Assembly: GCA_963822115.1 (NCBI GenBank) | Contig: CAWGGM010000006.1 | Coordinates: 411,580-475,579 of the forward strand | Origin: CAWDXG01 sp963822115 | Lineage (GTDB): Bacteria; Myxococcota_A; Polyangia; Polyangiales; Polyangiaceae | Length of the DNA stretch: 64,000 bases | Direction: 5' to 3' | Shown: in pieces, positions 18,664 through 27,898 of the stretch | Numbering within the stretch: the stretch's first letter is position 1 | Layout: every line of letters starts with the position of its first letter | Position numbers and translations under genes: made by a program | The notes under the pieces: model-generated | Databases searched by the model: none | What the model saw: only the letters and a program-made list of their open reading frames with translations | What the model was told of the DNA's origin: nothing

Positions 18664-21096
18664 ATGCCGGAAGCACCCTGGACGCGGAACAGCGGCGTGG
18701 ACTCGGTCGTGGAGGACTGGCTCGAGTCGGGGACGGTGCGGCGCTGTCTGGCGGCGGAGCGGCTGATCGAGCCGGCGGAGGCGACGTACGCGCCGATCCC
18801 GGAGCTGTCGTCCGGACTGGTGCAAGCCCTGAACGGCCGCGGCATCGAGCAGCTGTACTCGCACCAGGTGGAGGCCATCGACGCCGCCCTCCAGGGCCGC
18901 CACGTGGTGATCGCGACGCCCACGGCGAGCGGCAAGAGCCTGTGCTTCCACCTGCCGGTGCTGCAGGCGATCGCCGACGATCCGGACGCGAGCGCGCTGT
19001 TCATCTACCCGACCAAGGCGCTCAGCCGCGATCAGGAGCACGGTCTGCACGAGCTGGCCGGCGAAGCGGGCCTGCCGGTCGCGGCAACCGTGTACGACGG
19101 CGACACGCCGGGCGATGCGCGGCGCGCGGCGCGCGAGAAGAGCCGCATCGTCTTGACGAATCCGGACATGCTGCACGCGGGCATCCTGCCGAACCACGCG
19201 CGCTGGGCGCGCACGTTCCAGAGCCTGCGCTACGTGGTGATCGACGAGCTGCACACCTACCGCGGCGTGTTCGGCTCGCACATGGCGCACGTGGTGGCGC
19301 GGCTGAGGCGCGTCGCGGCGTTCCACGGCGCGAGCCCGGCGTTCATCTGCGCCACGGCGACCATCGGCAATCCGCGCGAGCATGCCGCAAGATTGATCGG
19401 CGTTTCTCCCGAAGAGGTCGCGCTCGTGGATCGCTCCGGCGCGCCGCGCGCCAGCCGGCGCTTCTTTCTCTACAACCCGCCGGTGGTGAACGAGGAGCTC
19501 GGCATCCGCGCCAGCACGCTCAAGCAGAGCGTGAACCTGGCGGCCGATCTGGTGCGCGCCAAGGTGCCGACAATCGTGTTCGGCCCGTCGCGCAACTCGG
19601 TCGAGGTGATGCTCAAGTACCTGCGCGCGAAATGCGGAGACGTGGCCGGCCCCGACGCCATCATGGCCTACCGCGGCGGCTACCTGCCCGAGACGCGGCG
19701 CGCGATCGAGCGCGGGCTGCGCGAGGGGGAAATCCTGTGCGTGGTAGCGACGAACGCGCTCGAGCTCGGCATCGACATCGGTGATCTGGATGCGGTGGTG
19801 TGCGCGGGCTACCCGGGTTCGGTGGCGGGCATGTGGCAGCGCTTCGGGCGCGCCGGGCGCCGCGGCGACACGAGCATCGCGCTGATGGTGTGCTCGAGCA
19901 ACGCGCTCGACCAGTTCCTGGCGCGGGAGCCCGAGTATCTGCTCCGGGCCGGCGCGGAGGAAGCGCGCATCGATCCGTCCAACGTGGAAGTTCTTGATCC
20001 AGCATCTGAAGTGCGCGGCCTTCGAGGCGCCGTTCGAGATCAGCGCGCCCGGCCCGAAGCCGGCCGACCCCGAGGCGGCCGAGGGCGAGAGCTACCTGGG
20101 CTGGACGTGGAAAACACCCGGGCCGCGCTGGAGTACCTGGCCGAGCACGGCCTCGTGCACGAGAGCGGCGGTCGCTATCACTGGGCGGGCGAAGCGTTCC
20201 CGGCCAATCACGTCTCGCTGCGCAACATCGGCTGGGACAACTTCGTCATCATCGACGTGGCGACGGACAAGTCGATCGCGGAGCTGGACTGGCGCGCCAC
20301 GCACACCATGCTGCACGAGCAGGCCATCTACCAGCAGGATGCCGAGCAGTACCAGGTGGAAAAGCTCGACTACGACAACCACAAGGCCTACGTCCGGCGC
20401 GTGAAGCCGGACTACTTCACCACCGCCCTCACCTATCGCACCGTCGGCGTGATCGAGGAGGAGCAGAGCGCGGCGCTCGGCCGCGCCGGCATCGGCTTCG
20501 GCGAGGTGAAGGTCGTCGAGAAGGTGACCGGCTACAAGAAGATCAAGTTCTTCACGCACGAGAACGCCGGCTACGGCGACGTGCACCTGCCGGAGATGCA
20601 GATGCACACGACCAGCTTCTGGTTGACCGTGCCCGAAGACGTGATCGCCGAGCTCGGGATGCCCCGCGCCACGCTGATCGAGGCGCTCCGGGGTCTGGGC
20701 AAGGCGCTCGAGACGGTGAGCACGCTTTCGCTGATGTGCGATCCGCGCGACATCAACCGCACGCTCGGCGACGGCGCTTCCGATCCGGCGCTGTCCGGCG
20801 CGAGCACGCCGGCGGGGCGGGATCCGCACGCCGGGCGGACGGGTGGTTTCGACCCCACGGTATTCCTGTTCGACGCGATCCCGGGGGGCGTGGGGCTCGC
20901 CGAGCGCATCTACGAGCGGGCGGGCGAGCTGCTGGAGCGCGCCGGCCGGCTGATCCGCGGCTGCTCGTGCGGGAGCGGCTGTCCGGCCTGCGTCGGCCCC
21001 GGCGACGAGCAGGGCGGCCAGAAGCGCGCCGCGCTGGATCTGCTCTCGGCGCTCGAGCTGCGCCTCGCGACGCCCGCCGCGCCGTGTGTGGCGTAG
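18664..21096 (+). CDS. YprA/MrfA-like DEAD/DEAH helicase with C-terminal DUF1998 zinc motif
   Basis: 810-aa SF2 helicase. Domain 1: TPTASGKS (85-92), YPTKALSRDQ, VIDELHTYRGVFG (a DELH box) and CATATIGNP. Domain 2: ATNALELGIDIGDLD and QRFGRAGRRGD. The C-terminal DUF1998 region carries CSCGSGCPACVGPG, a four-cysteine site of the MrfA type. In Bacillus subtilis MrfA acts with the exonuclease MrfB on mitomycin-damaged DNA. Between about 19990 and 20105 the frame is shifted: the conserved-looking FLIQHLKCAAFEAPFE is read one frame over, then the main frame returns at ENTRAALEYL. This suggests two compensating indels and about 37 wrong residues. Confidence 0.9.
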   Translation: MPEAPWTRNSGVDSVVEDWLESGTVRRCLAAERLIEPAEATYAPIPELSSGLVQALNGRGIEQLYSHQVEAIDAALQGRHVVIATPTASGKSLCFHLPVLQAIADDPDASALFIYPTKALSRDQEHGLHELAGEAGLPVAATVYDGDTPGDARRAAREKSRIVLTNPDMLHAGILPNHARWARTFQSLRYVVIDELHTYRGVFGSHMAHVVARLRRVAAFHGASPAFICATATIGNPREHAARLIGVSPEEVALVDRSGAPRASRRFFLYNPPVVNEELGIRASTLKQSVNLAADLVRAKVPTIVFGPSRNSVEVMLKYLRAKCGDVAGPDAIMAYRGGYLPETRRAIERGLREGEILCVVATNALELGIDIGDLDAVVCAGYPGSVAGMWQRFGRAGRRGDTSIALMVCSSNALDQFLAREPEYLLRAGAEEARIDPSNVEVLDPASEVRGLRGAVRDQRARPEAGRPRGGRGRELPGLDVENTRAALEYLAEHGLVHESGGRYHWAGEAFPANHVSLRNIGWDNFVIIDVATDKSIAELDWRATHTMLHEQAIYQQDAEQYQVEKLDYDNHKAYVRRVKPDYFTTALTYRTVGVIEEEQSAALGRAGIGFGEVKVVEKVTGYKKIKFFTHENAGYGDVHLPEMQMHTTSFWLTVPEDVIAELGMPRATLIEALRGLGKALETVSTLSLMCDPRDINRTLGDGASDPALSGASTPAGRDPHAGRTGGFDPTVFLFDAIPGGVGLAERIYERAGELLERAGRLIRGCSCGSGCPACVGPGDEQGGQKRAALDLLSALELRLATPAAPCVA

Positions 21097-21132
21097 TTGC
21101 GGGGGAAGGCGTGCCGCCCTAGCCTTCTGTCG

Positions 21133-23226
21133 GTGGGACCCTCGCTTCGCTTCCTGGCGCTGGTGCCGGCCCTGGCGCTGGGCGCGACGGGTTGCCTGGC
21201 GCGTGGCCAGGGCACGCTCCACCGCCAGACCAGCGACGACGCGGGTCCGTCGATCGACTTCGACGCGGGCACCATCAGCGACGCCGCCGGCGAGCTGCCG
21301 CCGACCGATCCCCACGCGGTGCTCGGCGTGGATCCGCCGCATGGGCCGTTCAACGGCGGGCAGCTGGCCATGGTGCGCGGCAACGGCTTCACCAGCGACG
21401 CGCGCGTGTGGTTCGGCAGCACCGAGGTCCCCAAGTCGGACGTGGTGCCGATCGATCCGGGGCGCGTGCAGGTGGTGGTGCCGCCCGGCAAGGCCGGCGC
21501 GGTCGACGTCAGCGTGCAGAACGGCAGCGACACCTCCACACGCGGCACGCTGACCGGCGGCTACACGTACGACTCGTTCTACGCCGACCCGGCGAGCGGG
21601 CCGACATCCGGGGGCACCCTGGTCACGCTGCACGGTGACGGGACGAAGTGGGACCAGGGCACCGACGTGCGCATCGATCTGAAGCCCTGCCAGAACATCA
21701 GCGTCAAGAGCCCCACGGAGATCACCTGCTCGACGCCGCCCGACACGCCCGGCGCCAAGACCGTGCGCGTGACCACGTCCAACGGCACGAGCACGGATGT
21801 GCTCGAAGCGTTTACCTACGGCAACAGCGACAACGGCTTCAAGGGAGGGATGAGCGGCGCTCCGCTGAAGGATCACCTGGAAGTGCTGGTGCTCGGCGAC
21901 TACACCGGCAACGCCATTCCCGGCGCGACGGTGATCGCGGGCGATGATCTGGCGACGGCGAAGGTGCAGCACACCGACAGCGCGGGCGTCGCGCAGTTCC
22001 AGGCGTCGGGGCTCGGGCCCAAGCGCTCGGTGACGGTCGCGATGAAGTGCTTCCAGCCGCAGACGTTCGTCGACGTGCCGGTGGACACGCTCACCGTGTA
22101 TCTCGACCCGGTGCTGGCACCGTCCTGCGCGAGCCAGGGCGATCCGCCGCCGGTGGGCGGGACGCCCGGTTACGCCGCGGGCATCAGCGGGCAGTTGATC
22201 TGGACCGGCGGGCAGGAGTTCCAGAAGGCCGGCTGGACCAACGTCCCGAAGCCGAAGTCGAGCGACGAGAAGCTGGTCGCCTACGTGCTGCCGCTGCGCG
22301 GCGACCCGACGCAAGCCTTCCAGCTGCCGCCGGTGAGCCAGGCGGTCACGCCGCAGGCTTCGGGCGACGTCGGCTACGCGTATTCGCTGTCGACCTCGCC
22401 GGGCAACCGCAGCCTGTACGCCGTGGCCGGCATCGAGAACGACGCGCTCAGCCCGCCGCAGTTCTTCGCCTACGCGATGGGGCTCGTGAAGGGCGTCGCC
22501 GCCAAGCCGGGCCTCACCACGACCAACGTCTACATTCCGATGGACGTGCCGCTCGACCACGCGATGAAGATCGACGTGAAGCCGCCCCAGACCACGCCGC
22601 GCGGGCCCGACCGCGTGCGCGCCGGGGTCGCGGTGCGCGTGGGCGAGCTCGGCTACGCGACGCTGCCCGGCGGACAGGTCACACGGCTTCTGCCGGTGTC
22701 GTCGGCGTTCGATATCGTCGGCGTGCCGCCGCTCGTGGGCAGCCTGGCCGGAACGCAGTACATCTCGACAGCCCTCGCGGGCACGGGCGCCACGAACACC
22801 ACGCCGCTGTCCGTCATCGGAGCCGTGCTGTCGACGACAACCGACCAGACCGTCAATCTCGACGGCTTCGTCGAGATCCCCAAGCTGACCCAACCGCCCG
22901 GGAACAGCGGCTGGAACGCGCAGGATCTCGCAGTGGACTGGCTGCCCGGCGGCGCCAGCGTCGACTTGACCGTGTACGACATCGAGAGCGGTGCCGGGCT
23001 CGTCGACTGGACGGTCATCGCGCCCGGCAGCGACAAGAGCGTGCACCTTCCGGATCTGGCGTCCCTCTCCAGCGATCTCGGCTTCGGGGTGATCCCCGGA
23101 CCGGTCAGCATCACGGTCTCGGCCGCGCACATCAACTCCTTCGACTACGGCACGCTCACCTATCACCAGGTCGGCAAGTACGGCTGGGACGCCTACGCGC
23201 GCGATGTCTTCAACGCGCATTTCTAG
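21133..23226 (+). CDS. IPT/TIG-domain surface lipoprotein
   Basis: About 697-aa predicted lipoprotein. The signal peptide ends at LGATGC. Two tandem IPT/TIG-like immunoglobulin folds follow (AVLGVDPPHGPFNGGQLAMV; then YADPASGPTSGGTLVTLHGD with a CSTPP end). Next comes a carboxypeptidase-regulatory-like stretch (GNAIPGATVIAGDD...TDSAGVAQFQASG), and the rest is beta-rich with no recognised motif. Probably cell-surface and involved in binding. The GTG at 21133 is preferred because it gives a normal signal peptide; a TTG at 21097 is possible. Its 3' end overlaps the next gene by 23 bp, indicating coupled expression. Confidence 0.8.
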   Translation: MGPSLRFLALVPALALGATGCLARGQGTLHRQTSDDAGPSIDFDAGTISDAAGELPPTDPHAVLGVDPPHGPFNGGQLAMVRGNGFTSDARVWFGSTEVPKSDVVPIDPGRVQVVVPPGKAGAVDVSVQNGSDTSTRGTLTGGYTYDSFYADPASGPTSGGTLVTLHGDGTKWDQGTDVRIDLKPCQNISVKSPTEITCSTPPDTPGAKTVRVTTSNGTSTDVLEAFTYGNSDNGFKGGMSGAPLKDHLEVLVLGDYTGNAIPGATVIAGDDLATAKVQHTDSAGVAQFQASGLGPKRSVTVAMKCFQPQTFVDVPVDTLTVYLDPVLAPSCASQGDPPPVGGTPGYAAGISGQLIWTGGQEFQKAGWTNVPKPKSSDEKLVAYVLPLRGDPTQAFQLPPVSQAVTPQASGDVGYAYSLSTSPGNRSLYAVAGIENDALSPPQFFAYAMGLVKGVAAKPGLTTTNVYIPMDVPLDHAMKIDVKPPQTTPRGPDRVRAGVAVRVGELGYATLPGGQVTRLLPVSSAFDIVGVPPLVGSLAGTQYISTALAGTGATNTTPLSVIGAVLSTTTDQTVNLDGFVEIPKLTQPPGNSGWNAQDLAVDWLPGGASVDLTVYDIESGAGLVDWTVIAPGSDKSVHLPDLASLSSDLGFGVIPGPVSITVSAAHINSFDYGTLTYHQVGKYGWDAYARDVFNAHF

Positions 23227-25189
23227 CTGGGGGATCGCGCTCTCGCTTGTCGTGGCCGGCTGCGGCTACAGCAGGGCGGATCGCTGGGACCTGCCGCAGA
23301 TCCAGCCAAAGCCCCCAGCGTGCGACGAGGGCACGGTGCGCTGCGGGGGCACCCAGGTGCAGGAGTGCAAGACGACCAACGGCAAGCTCGGCTGGGTCAC
23401 GCTGGACGACTGCGGCGCCCAGGGCCAGGTGTGCGTGCCGTCGCTGCTCGAGTGCAGGGCCTGCCAGCCGAACACGGTGAGCTGCGACGGACAGACGATC
23501 ATCCGCTGCGACAGCACGGGCAACAACAAGACCGCGGAAAAGACCTGCTCCGGCGAGGGCATCGCCTGTCGCGAAGGCAGCTGCGTCGACCTGTGCGGAC
23601 AGGCCAAGGTGCAGCGCAGCAACGTCGGCTGCGAGTACTGGGCGGTGGATCTGGACAACGCCGACATCAGCGACTCGCTCAACGCGGCCGCGCAGCAGTT
23701 CGCCGTGGTGGTGTCGAATCCGCAACCCGACGTCCCGGCCAAGGTCGACATCGACCAGGACGACAGCGATCCCGGCAAACCCGGCGCTCCCTATTCCGTC
23801 GCCAACACGGTCATCCCGCCGCTGGCGCTGCGCGTCTTCAAGCTCGGACCGCGCGAAGTCGACGGCTCGCCGCCGGGGGAATTCAACACCGGCACCAACA
23901 CCGCGCTGACGCGGCACGCCTACCGCATCAGCTCGAGCGTGCCGGTCGTCGCCTACCAGTTCAATCCGCTCGAGAACGTGAACGTGTTCTCGAACGACGC
24001 CTCGCTGCTCAAGCCCGTCGAGGCGCTGACCGACATCCCCGGCACACTGACCGACGCCTACGTCGTGCTCGGCTGGCCGCAGACCATCGCCGCCACGCAG
24101 GACCCGGACACGAACTTCAATCCGGCCGATCCGATCAACCTGCGCGCATTCCTGACCATCGTCGGCACCCGCCCCGACACGCACGTCCGCGTCGACCCCA
24201 AGGCAAGGATCGTCGGCGGCGGGCCGGTGAAGGAGACGCCCATCGGCGGCCAGGTCGAGCTGACGCTGGATCCGTTCGACGTGCTGAATCTCGAGACCGG
24301 CGATTTCAACGCCGATTTCACCGGCTCGCTGGTGCAGGCCGATCAACCGATCGTCGTCTTCTCGGGCAGCGAGGCCAGCGACGCGCCGTTCTTCAGCAAG
24401 CTCGCCTACCGCCAGTGCTGCGCCGACCACCTCGAAGAACAGCTCGACCCGGTGCGCACCTCCGGCGAGAAATTCGTGGCGTCGCTGTCGTCGAACCGCA
24501 CGCAGGCGGTGGCCCAGGCCGGCGCCACGCTGGGCGTGGTGGCCCAGCCGGAGTACTTCCGCATCATCGCGACCACCGACGCCGGCGCGACGGTGAAGAC
24601 CACGCTGAGCGGCAGTCTTTCGAGCATATCGCTGCCGAAGAAGGGCAGCTTCGTCAACATCACGAGCCAGCGCGACTTCATGTTCGACAGCGACCAGCCG
24701 GTGATGCTGGGCGATGTGACGCCGAGCCAGGACGCGGCCGGCGTGCCGCGCGGGCTACCCGGCGGCGACCCGAGCTTCCTCGTGGTTCCGCCAATCGAGC
24801 AGTTCCGCAAGAACTACGTCTTCCTCACGCCGGACAAGTACAGCTTCGACTTCATCCGCATCATCGCGCCGCCCGACACCAGCATCGTGCTCGACGGCCA
24901 GCGCCTGCAGGACGTGCCGGGCTGCAGCAGCGCGCCCGCCGACGGTCTCGACGAAAAGACGCGCGGCAGCGCCACGCCGCCCTACGTCGTCTACACCTGC
25001 CAGCTCAGCTTCCCTGTCGTCGACCCGTCGAAGAAGTACCCCGACAACCTCTCGCCCGGCCGCCAGAACGACGGCGTCCACCGCATCGACGCCAACCGCA
25101 AGGTCGGCGTGCTGGTCGACGGCTTCGACAGCTACGTCAGCTACGCGTACGCCGCGGGCACCGAGCTCACCGAGATCGTGCCGCGCTAG
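23204..25189 (+). CDS. IgGFc-binding-family lipoprotein
   Basis: 661-aa predicted outer-surface lipoprotein. The lipobox is VVAGC (C20). Residues about 38-132 are Cys-rich (around 14 cysteines, CxxC spacings). The large remainder matches the IgGFc-binding N-terminal type: CEYWAVDLDNA, QQFAVVVSNP, TRHAYRISSSVPVVAYQFNP, a YVVLGWPQT segment, CCADHLEEQLDPV and YVFLTPDKYSFDFI. The name comes from a mucin-like vertebrate protein; the bacterial ligand is unknown. Adhesion or matrix binding is an inference. It starts inside the end of the IPT gene (23-bp overlap), so the two are probably made together. Confidence 0.8.
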   Translation: MSSTRISSWGIALSLVVAGCGYSRADRWDLPQIQPKPPACDEGTVRCGGTQVQECKTTNGKLGWVTLDDCGAQGQVCVPSLLECRACQPNTVSCDGQTIIRCDSTGNNKTAEKTCSGEGIACREGSCVDLCGQAKVQRSNVGCEYWAVDLDNADISDSLNAAAQQFAVVVSNPQPDVPAKVDIDQDDSDPGKPGAPYSVANTVIPPLALRVFKLGPREVDGSPPGEFNTGTNTALTRHAYRISSSVPVVAYQFNPLENVNVFSNDASLLKPVEALTDIPGTLTDAYVVLGWPQTIAATQDPDTNFNPADPINLRAFLTIVGTRPDTHVRVDPKARIVGGGPVKETPIGGQVELTLDPFDVLNLETGDFNADFTGSLVQADQPIVVFSGSEASDAPFFSKLAYRQCCADHLEEQLDPVRTSGEKFVASLSSNRTQAVAQAGATLGVVAQPEYFRIIATTDAGATVKTTLSGSLSSISLPKKGSFVNITSQRDFMFDSDQPVMLGDVTPSQDAAGVPRGLPGGDPSFLVVPPIEQFRKNYVFLTPDKYSFDFIRIIAPPDTSIVLDGQRLQDVPGCSSAPADGLDEKTRGSATPPYVVYTCQLSFPVVDPSKKYPDNLSPGRQNDGVHRIDANRKVGVLVDGFDSYVSYAYAAGTELTEIVPR

Positions 25190-25210
25190 GCGCGTCGCGC
25201 TGTAACGTCG

Positions 25211-25253
25211 GGGCCCCCGCGCGGGCGCTCGCGCCCGCGTTTGGCGGGCCCGC
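25211..25253. repeat. dispersed GGGCCC element, inverted copy
   Basis: GGGCCCCCGCGCGGGCGC through TTTGGCGGGCCCGC is the reverse complement of the 13926/30265/48442 element. It lies 20 bp after the IgGFc-type gene. Confidence 0.8.
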
Positions 25254-25390
25254 GGCGCGCACAGCCCGGCGGGGCGCGGGGCGGAGCCCCGCCACGACCC
25301 TCCGGCGAGCACGCCGCGCCGTGGATCGCCGTGTCGCGCGGGGGCACCCCATCAGGAGGCGCGTGGGGCGCGTGGAGGCAAGGCGCCGGC

Positions 25391-25711
25391 GATGCACGTC
25401 CCGCGTGCATTTCGGCGTCGTCAGGCGTCCGGGAGGCTCGAAATGCACGTCCCGCGTGCATTTCGGGCGCGTCAGGCGTCCGGGAGGCTCGAAATGCACG
25501 TCCCGCATGCATTTCGGCGTCGTCAGGCGTCCGGGAGGGTGGAAATGCACATCCCGCGTACATTTCGGGCGCGTCAGGCGTCCGGGAGGCTCGAAATGCA
25601 CGTCCCGCGTGCATTTCGGGCGTCGTCAGGCGTCCGGGAGGCTCGAAATGCACGTCCCGCGTGCATTTCGGCGTCGTCAGCTGTCCGAGCGCTCGGAAAT
25701 GCACGTCGGCC
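25391..25711. repeat. 51-bp palindromic tandem array (6 units, opposite orientation)
   Basis: GTGCATTTC or a close variant begins at 25405, 25456, 25507, 25558, 25609 and 25661, giving four 51-bp steps and one of 52. The core TCAGGCGTCCGGGAG is the reverse complement of the 11773 array core. Junctions GAAATGCAC-GTCCCGC-GTGCATTTC give a 9-bp stem with a 7-nt loop. It lies between convergent genes. Confidence 0.96.
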
Positions 25712-25804
25712 ACGCGTGCGTTTCATCCCGCTTGGCTTGGGTGCCCCTCGCGGGGCCCGTCGTTCCACGTCGCGACGTGCTCGCCCCTGCGGGGCTGCGC
25801 GCGT

Positions 25805-25848
25805 CGCGGCCCCCCAAGCGCGGCCGCAACGCGCCCGCGCGGGGGCCC
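25805..25848. repeat. dispersed GGGCCC element, divergent copy
   Basis: CGCGGCCCCCCAAGCGCGGC followed by GCGCGGGGGCCC; same layout as the 13926 element, with differences in the middle. Confidence 0.7.
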
Positions 25849-25982
25849 GTACGCGCTCGGCGACGGTAGGAACGCGGCGCGCGGCCGCAACGCGCCGGCG
25901 TCGCGGCAGTCGCAGCGTTCACGCCCACACGACGCGACAACTCTCTGGATGAGCCGTCGAACGCCGCCCCATCCCTCGACCC

Positions 25983-26020
25983 AAAAAAGAAGGCCGTCCA
26001 TCCGTAGAAGGGGCCTTCCC
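25983..26020 (-). terminator. rho-independent terminator of the metallopeptidase gene
   Basis: On the minus strand, GAAGGCC and GGCCTTC pair around a 16-nt loop and are followed by six consecutive T residues. It lies 33 bp past the stop codon at 26054. The T-run makes this the clearest intrinsic terminator in the window. Confidence 0.8.
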
Positions 26021-26053
26021 GCCTGTTTCCCCCATGAAAGGCGCGCTGCGCCG

Positions 26054-27898
26054 TCACTTCGGCGGCGTGTACAGCGGCCATTTCTGGAGCAGCGGGATGG
26101 GGGCGCTGGGGCCGCTCTGGCGCAGGGCGCGGACGCATTCCTTCACGGAGAGGCGGCGCGGGCCGAAAATGGTGGGGTCGGCCGCGTCCGCGTCCATCAG
26201 CGACGACGGGTGGTCGACTCCGTAGTCGTCGGGATGACCGGGCATGTCGAGCAGCACGTGGCCGAGCTCGTGCGCGAATGCGTACGACCGGGCCCCCGCC
26301 TGGACCGCGGCGCGATCGACGATCACGGTGTTGCCGATGCTGGCGTCGGGCGACGCGAGGAACGACTCGCCGATGCGCCCGGTGCGCGCGAAGTTCGGCA
26401 CGATGAACACGTCGATCGTCGTGGGGTCGCCGTCGTCGAAGGCCTTGACCAGGCTGCGTTCCTCGACGGTGCCCGAGACGGCGTCGAAGTCGTTGAAGTG
26501 GTCCAGGCCGTCGGTCAGGTTCACCTCGCCGAGGCAGACGCGCAGCGTGGAGTCGTCGGACAGTGCGCCGCCGTGGAGCGGCGACAGCGGGATCATCCTG
26601 CCGCGGCGGGTGCGGACGAGCACGTCGGCAGTCGGCAGCGCTCCGGGCGAGATGCGCGGGTTCTCGCTGACGATGGCCTCGAGCCCGCCGTGGCGCACGA
26701 CCTGGGCCAGCGCATTGGCAACCCGCAGCGGCGTCTGGCCGGGATGCGTGGTCAGCTTGAAGACGCGCCGCCCCGCCCGGAATGCGACCTTGCCACCGCT
26801 CGCGGGCAAGCCCAGGTCGCAACCCACCGCGAGCATGTGCGGCGGGGGTGGATCGACGACCTTCACGTCGAGCGACTTGCCGTAGCCGAAGTGGATGCCG
26901 CACTGTCCCCACAGGCGACTCGCGGTGCGCACCTCGCGGCGCGCGATGGCGATGGCGCCCTTGGTGCTGCCGCCAATCGGCGCGGAACCGCCGGGCATCA
27001 ACCGCACCACGCGCACTCTGAGATGCGCGCGATAGCGCCCGATGGGGCCGAGCGCGCTGTGGCGGGGGCCTCCCACGCGCAGCGACGCCACGGCGCGGCC
27101 AGCCACCGACACCTCGATGCGGCCGCCGACTTCGCCCAACAGCGAGTGCGACGCGGAGCCGGGATGGCTGCGATCCACGCGGTCGACCGTGACGCGGATA
27201 GGCGGCGTGCCGGTGCATGCCAGATCCGGCGCGGTGTGCGGCGGACAGCTCGTCTGTGACAGCTGGACGTGCGACAGCTCGTCGAGCCGCCCGCCTTCGG
27301 GCAGCGTGGAGCGAATGGCGACGCTTTGCGGCAGCGAGCCTGCCGGACCGATCGCGACCCAGCGGAGCGCGTCGGCATCGCGCGGAGCCCCCGGCCCGGC
27401 CAGCTCGGCGGGCAGCACGCGGCTGATCGACGCGTGCGAGCGGGCCAGATCGATACGCGCGCCGGTCACGTCCACCGCTGCCAGCTCGAGCACGCGCACG
27501 CGCAGCGTGACGTCGCTCAGCTGCACCTCGGCCGTCCCATGGGCAACGCCCTGCAGACCCAGGCGGCGTACGGGCACGGGGTGAGCAAGCTTTCCATGTA
27601 GCGGGCGCCCGTCGATGATGGCGCGCACCGGGCCTTCCACATCGAGCAGGCGCTGGCTGTGGCCGAGATCGAGCCAACGCACGTTGTCTGCCGCCGCACC
27701 GACGACTCGCGCTTCCGTGTCGTCCGCAATGCCGTTGTTGTTGTCGTCGTCCTGGTCGGCAAACAGCGTGATCGAGATGCCCGGAACATCCGCGTGCGGC
27801 GCCGGCCGGGTCTTGCCGCGCGGCGCGGCGAGCGCGAGCGCCGCGAACAGGCCCGCGGAAGCCAGCGCGGACAGTCCCGCGAAGGCTACTCGACCCAT
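26054..27898 (-). CDS. secreted zinc metallopeptidase (HEXXH)
   Basis: 614-aa predicted exported protein. N-terminal hydrophobic signal (about 1-25, ending ALALAAP). An acidic DQDDDNNNGIADDTE stretch resembles a calcium-binding dockerin-like loop. A long middle region shows no recognised motif. Near the C-terminus, FAHELGHVLLDMPGHPDD is a zinc-protease motif, HEXXH with a third histidine eight residues on, and SSLMDADAAD follows, resembling a Met-turn. It is therefore metzincin-like, but the third-ligand spacing (HEXXH-x7-H) is longer than in classical metzincins. The start overlaps the upstream HEAT-like gene by 13 bp, so they are probably coupled. A good terminator follows. Confidence 0.8.
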   Translation of the reverse strand: MGRVAFAGLSALASAGLFAALALAAPRGKTRPAPHADVPGISITLFADQDDDNNNGIADDTEARVVGAAADNVRWLDLGHSQRLLDVEGPVRAIIDGRPLHGKLAHPVPVRRLGLQGVAHGTAEVQLSDVTLRVRVLELAAVDVTGARIDLARSHASISRVLPAELAGPGAPRDADALRWVAIGPAGSLPQSVAIRSTLPEGGRLDELSHVQLSQTSCPPHTAPDLACTGTPPIRVTVDRVDRSHPGSASHSLLGEVGGRIEVSVAGRAVASLRVGGPRHSALGPIGRYRAHLRVRVVRLMPGGSAPIGGSTKGAIAIARREVRTASRLWGQCGIHFGYGKSLDVKVVDPPPPHMLAVGCDLGLPASGGKVAFRAGRRVFKLTTHPGQTPLRVANALAQVVRHGGLEAIVSENPRISPGALPTADVLVRTRRGRMIPLSPLHGGALSDDSTLRVCLGEVNLTDGLDHFNDFDAVSGTVEERSLVKAFDDGDPTTIDVFIVPNFARTGRIGESFLASPDASIGNTVIVDRAAVQAGARSYAFAHELGHVLLDMPGHPDDYGVDHPSSLMDADAADPTIFGPRRLSVKECVRALRQSGPSAPIPLLQKWPLYTPPK

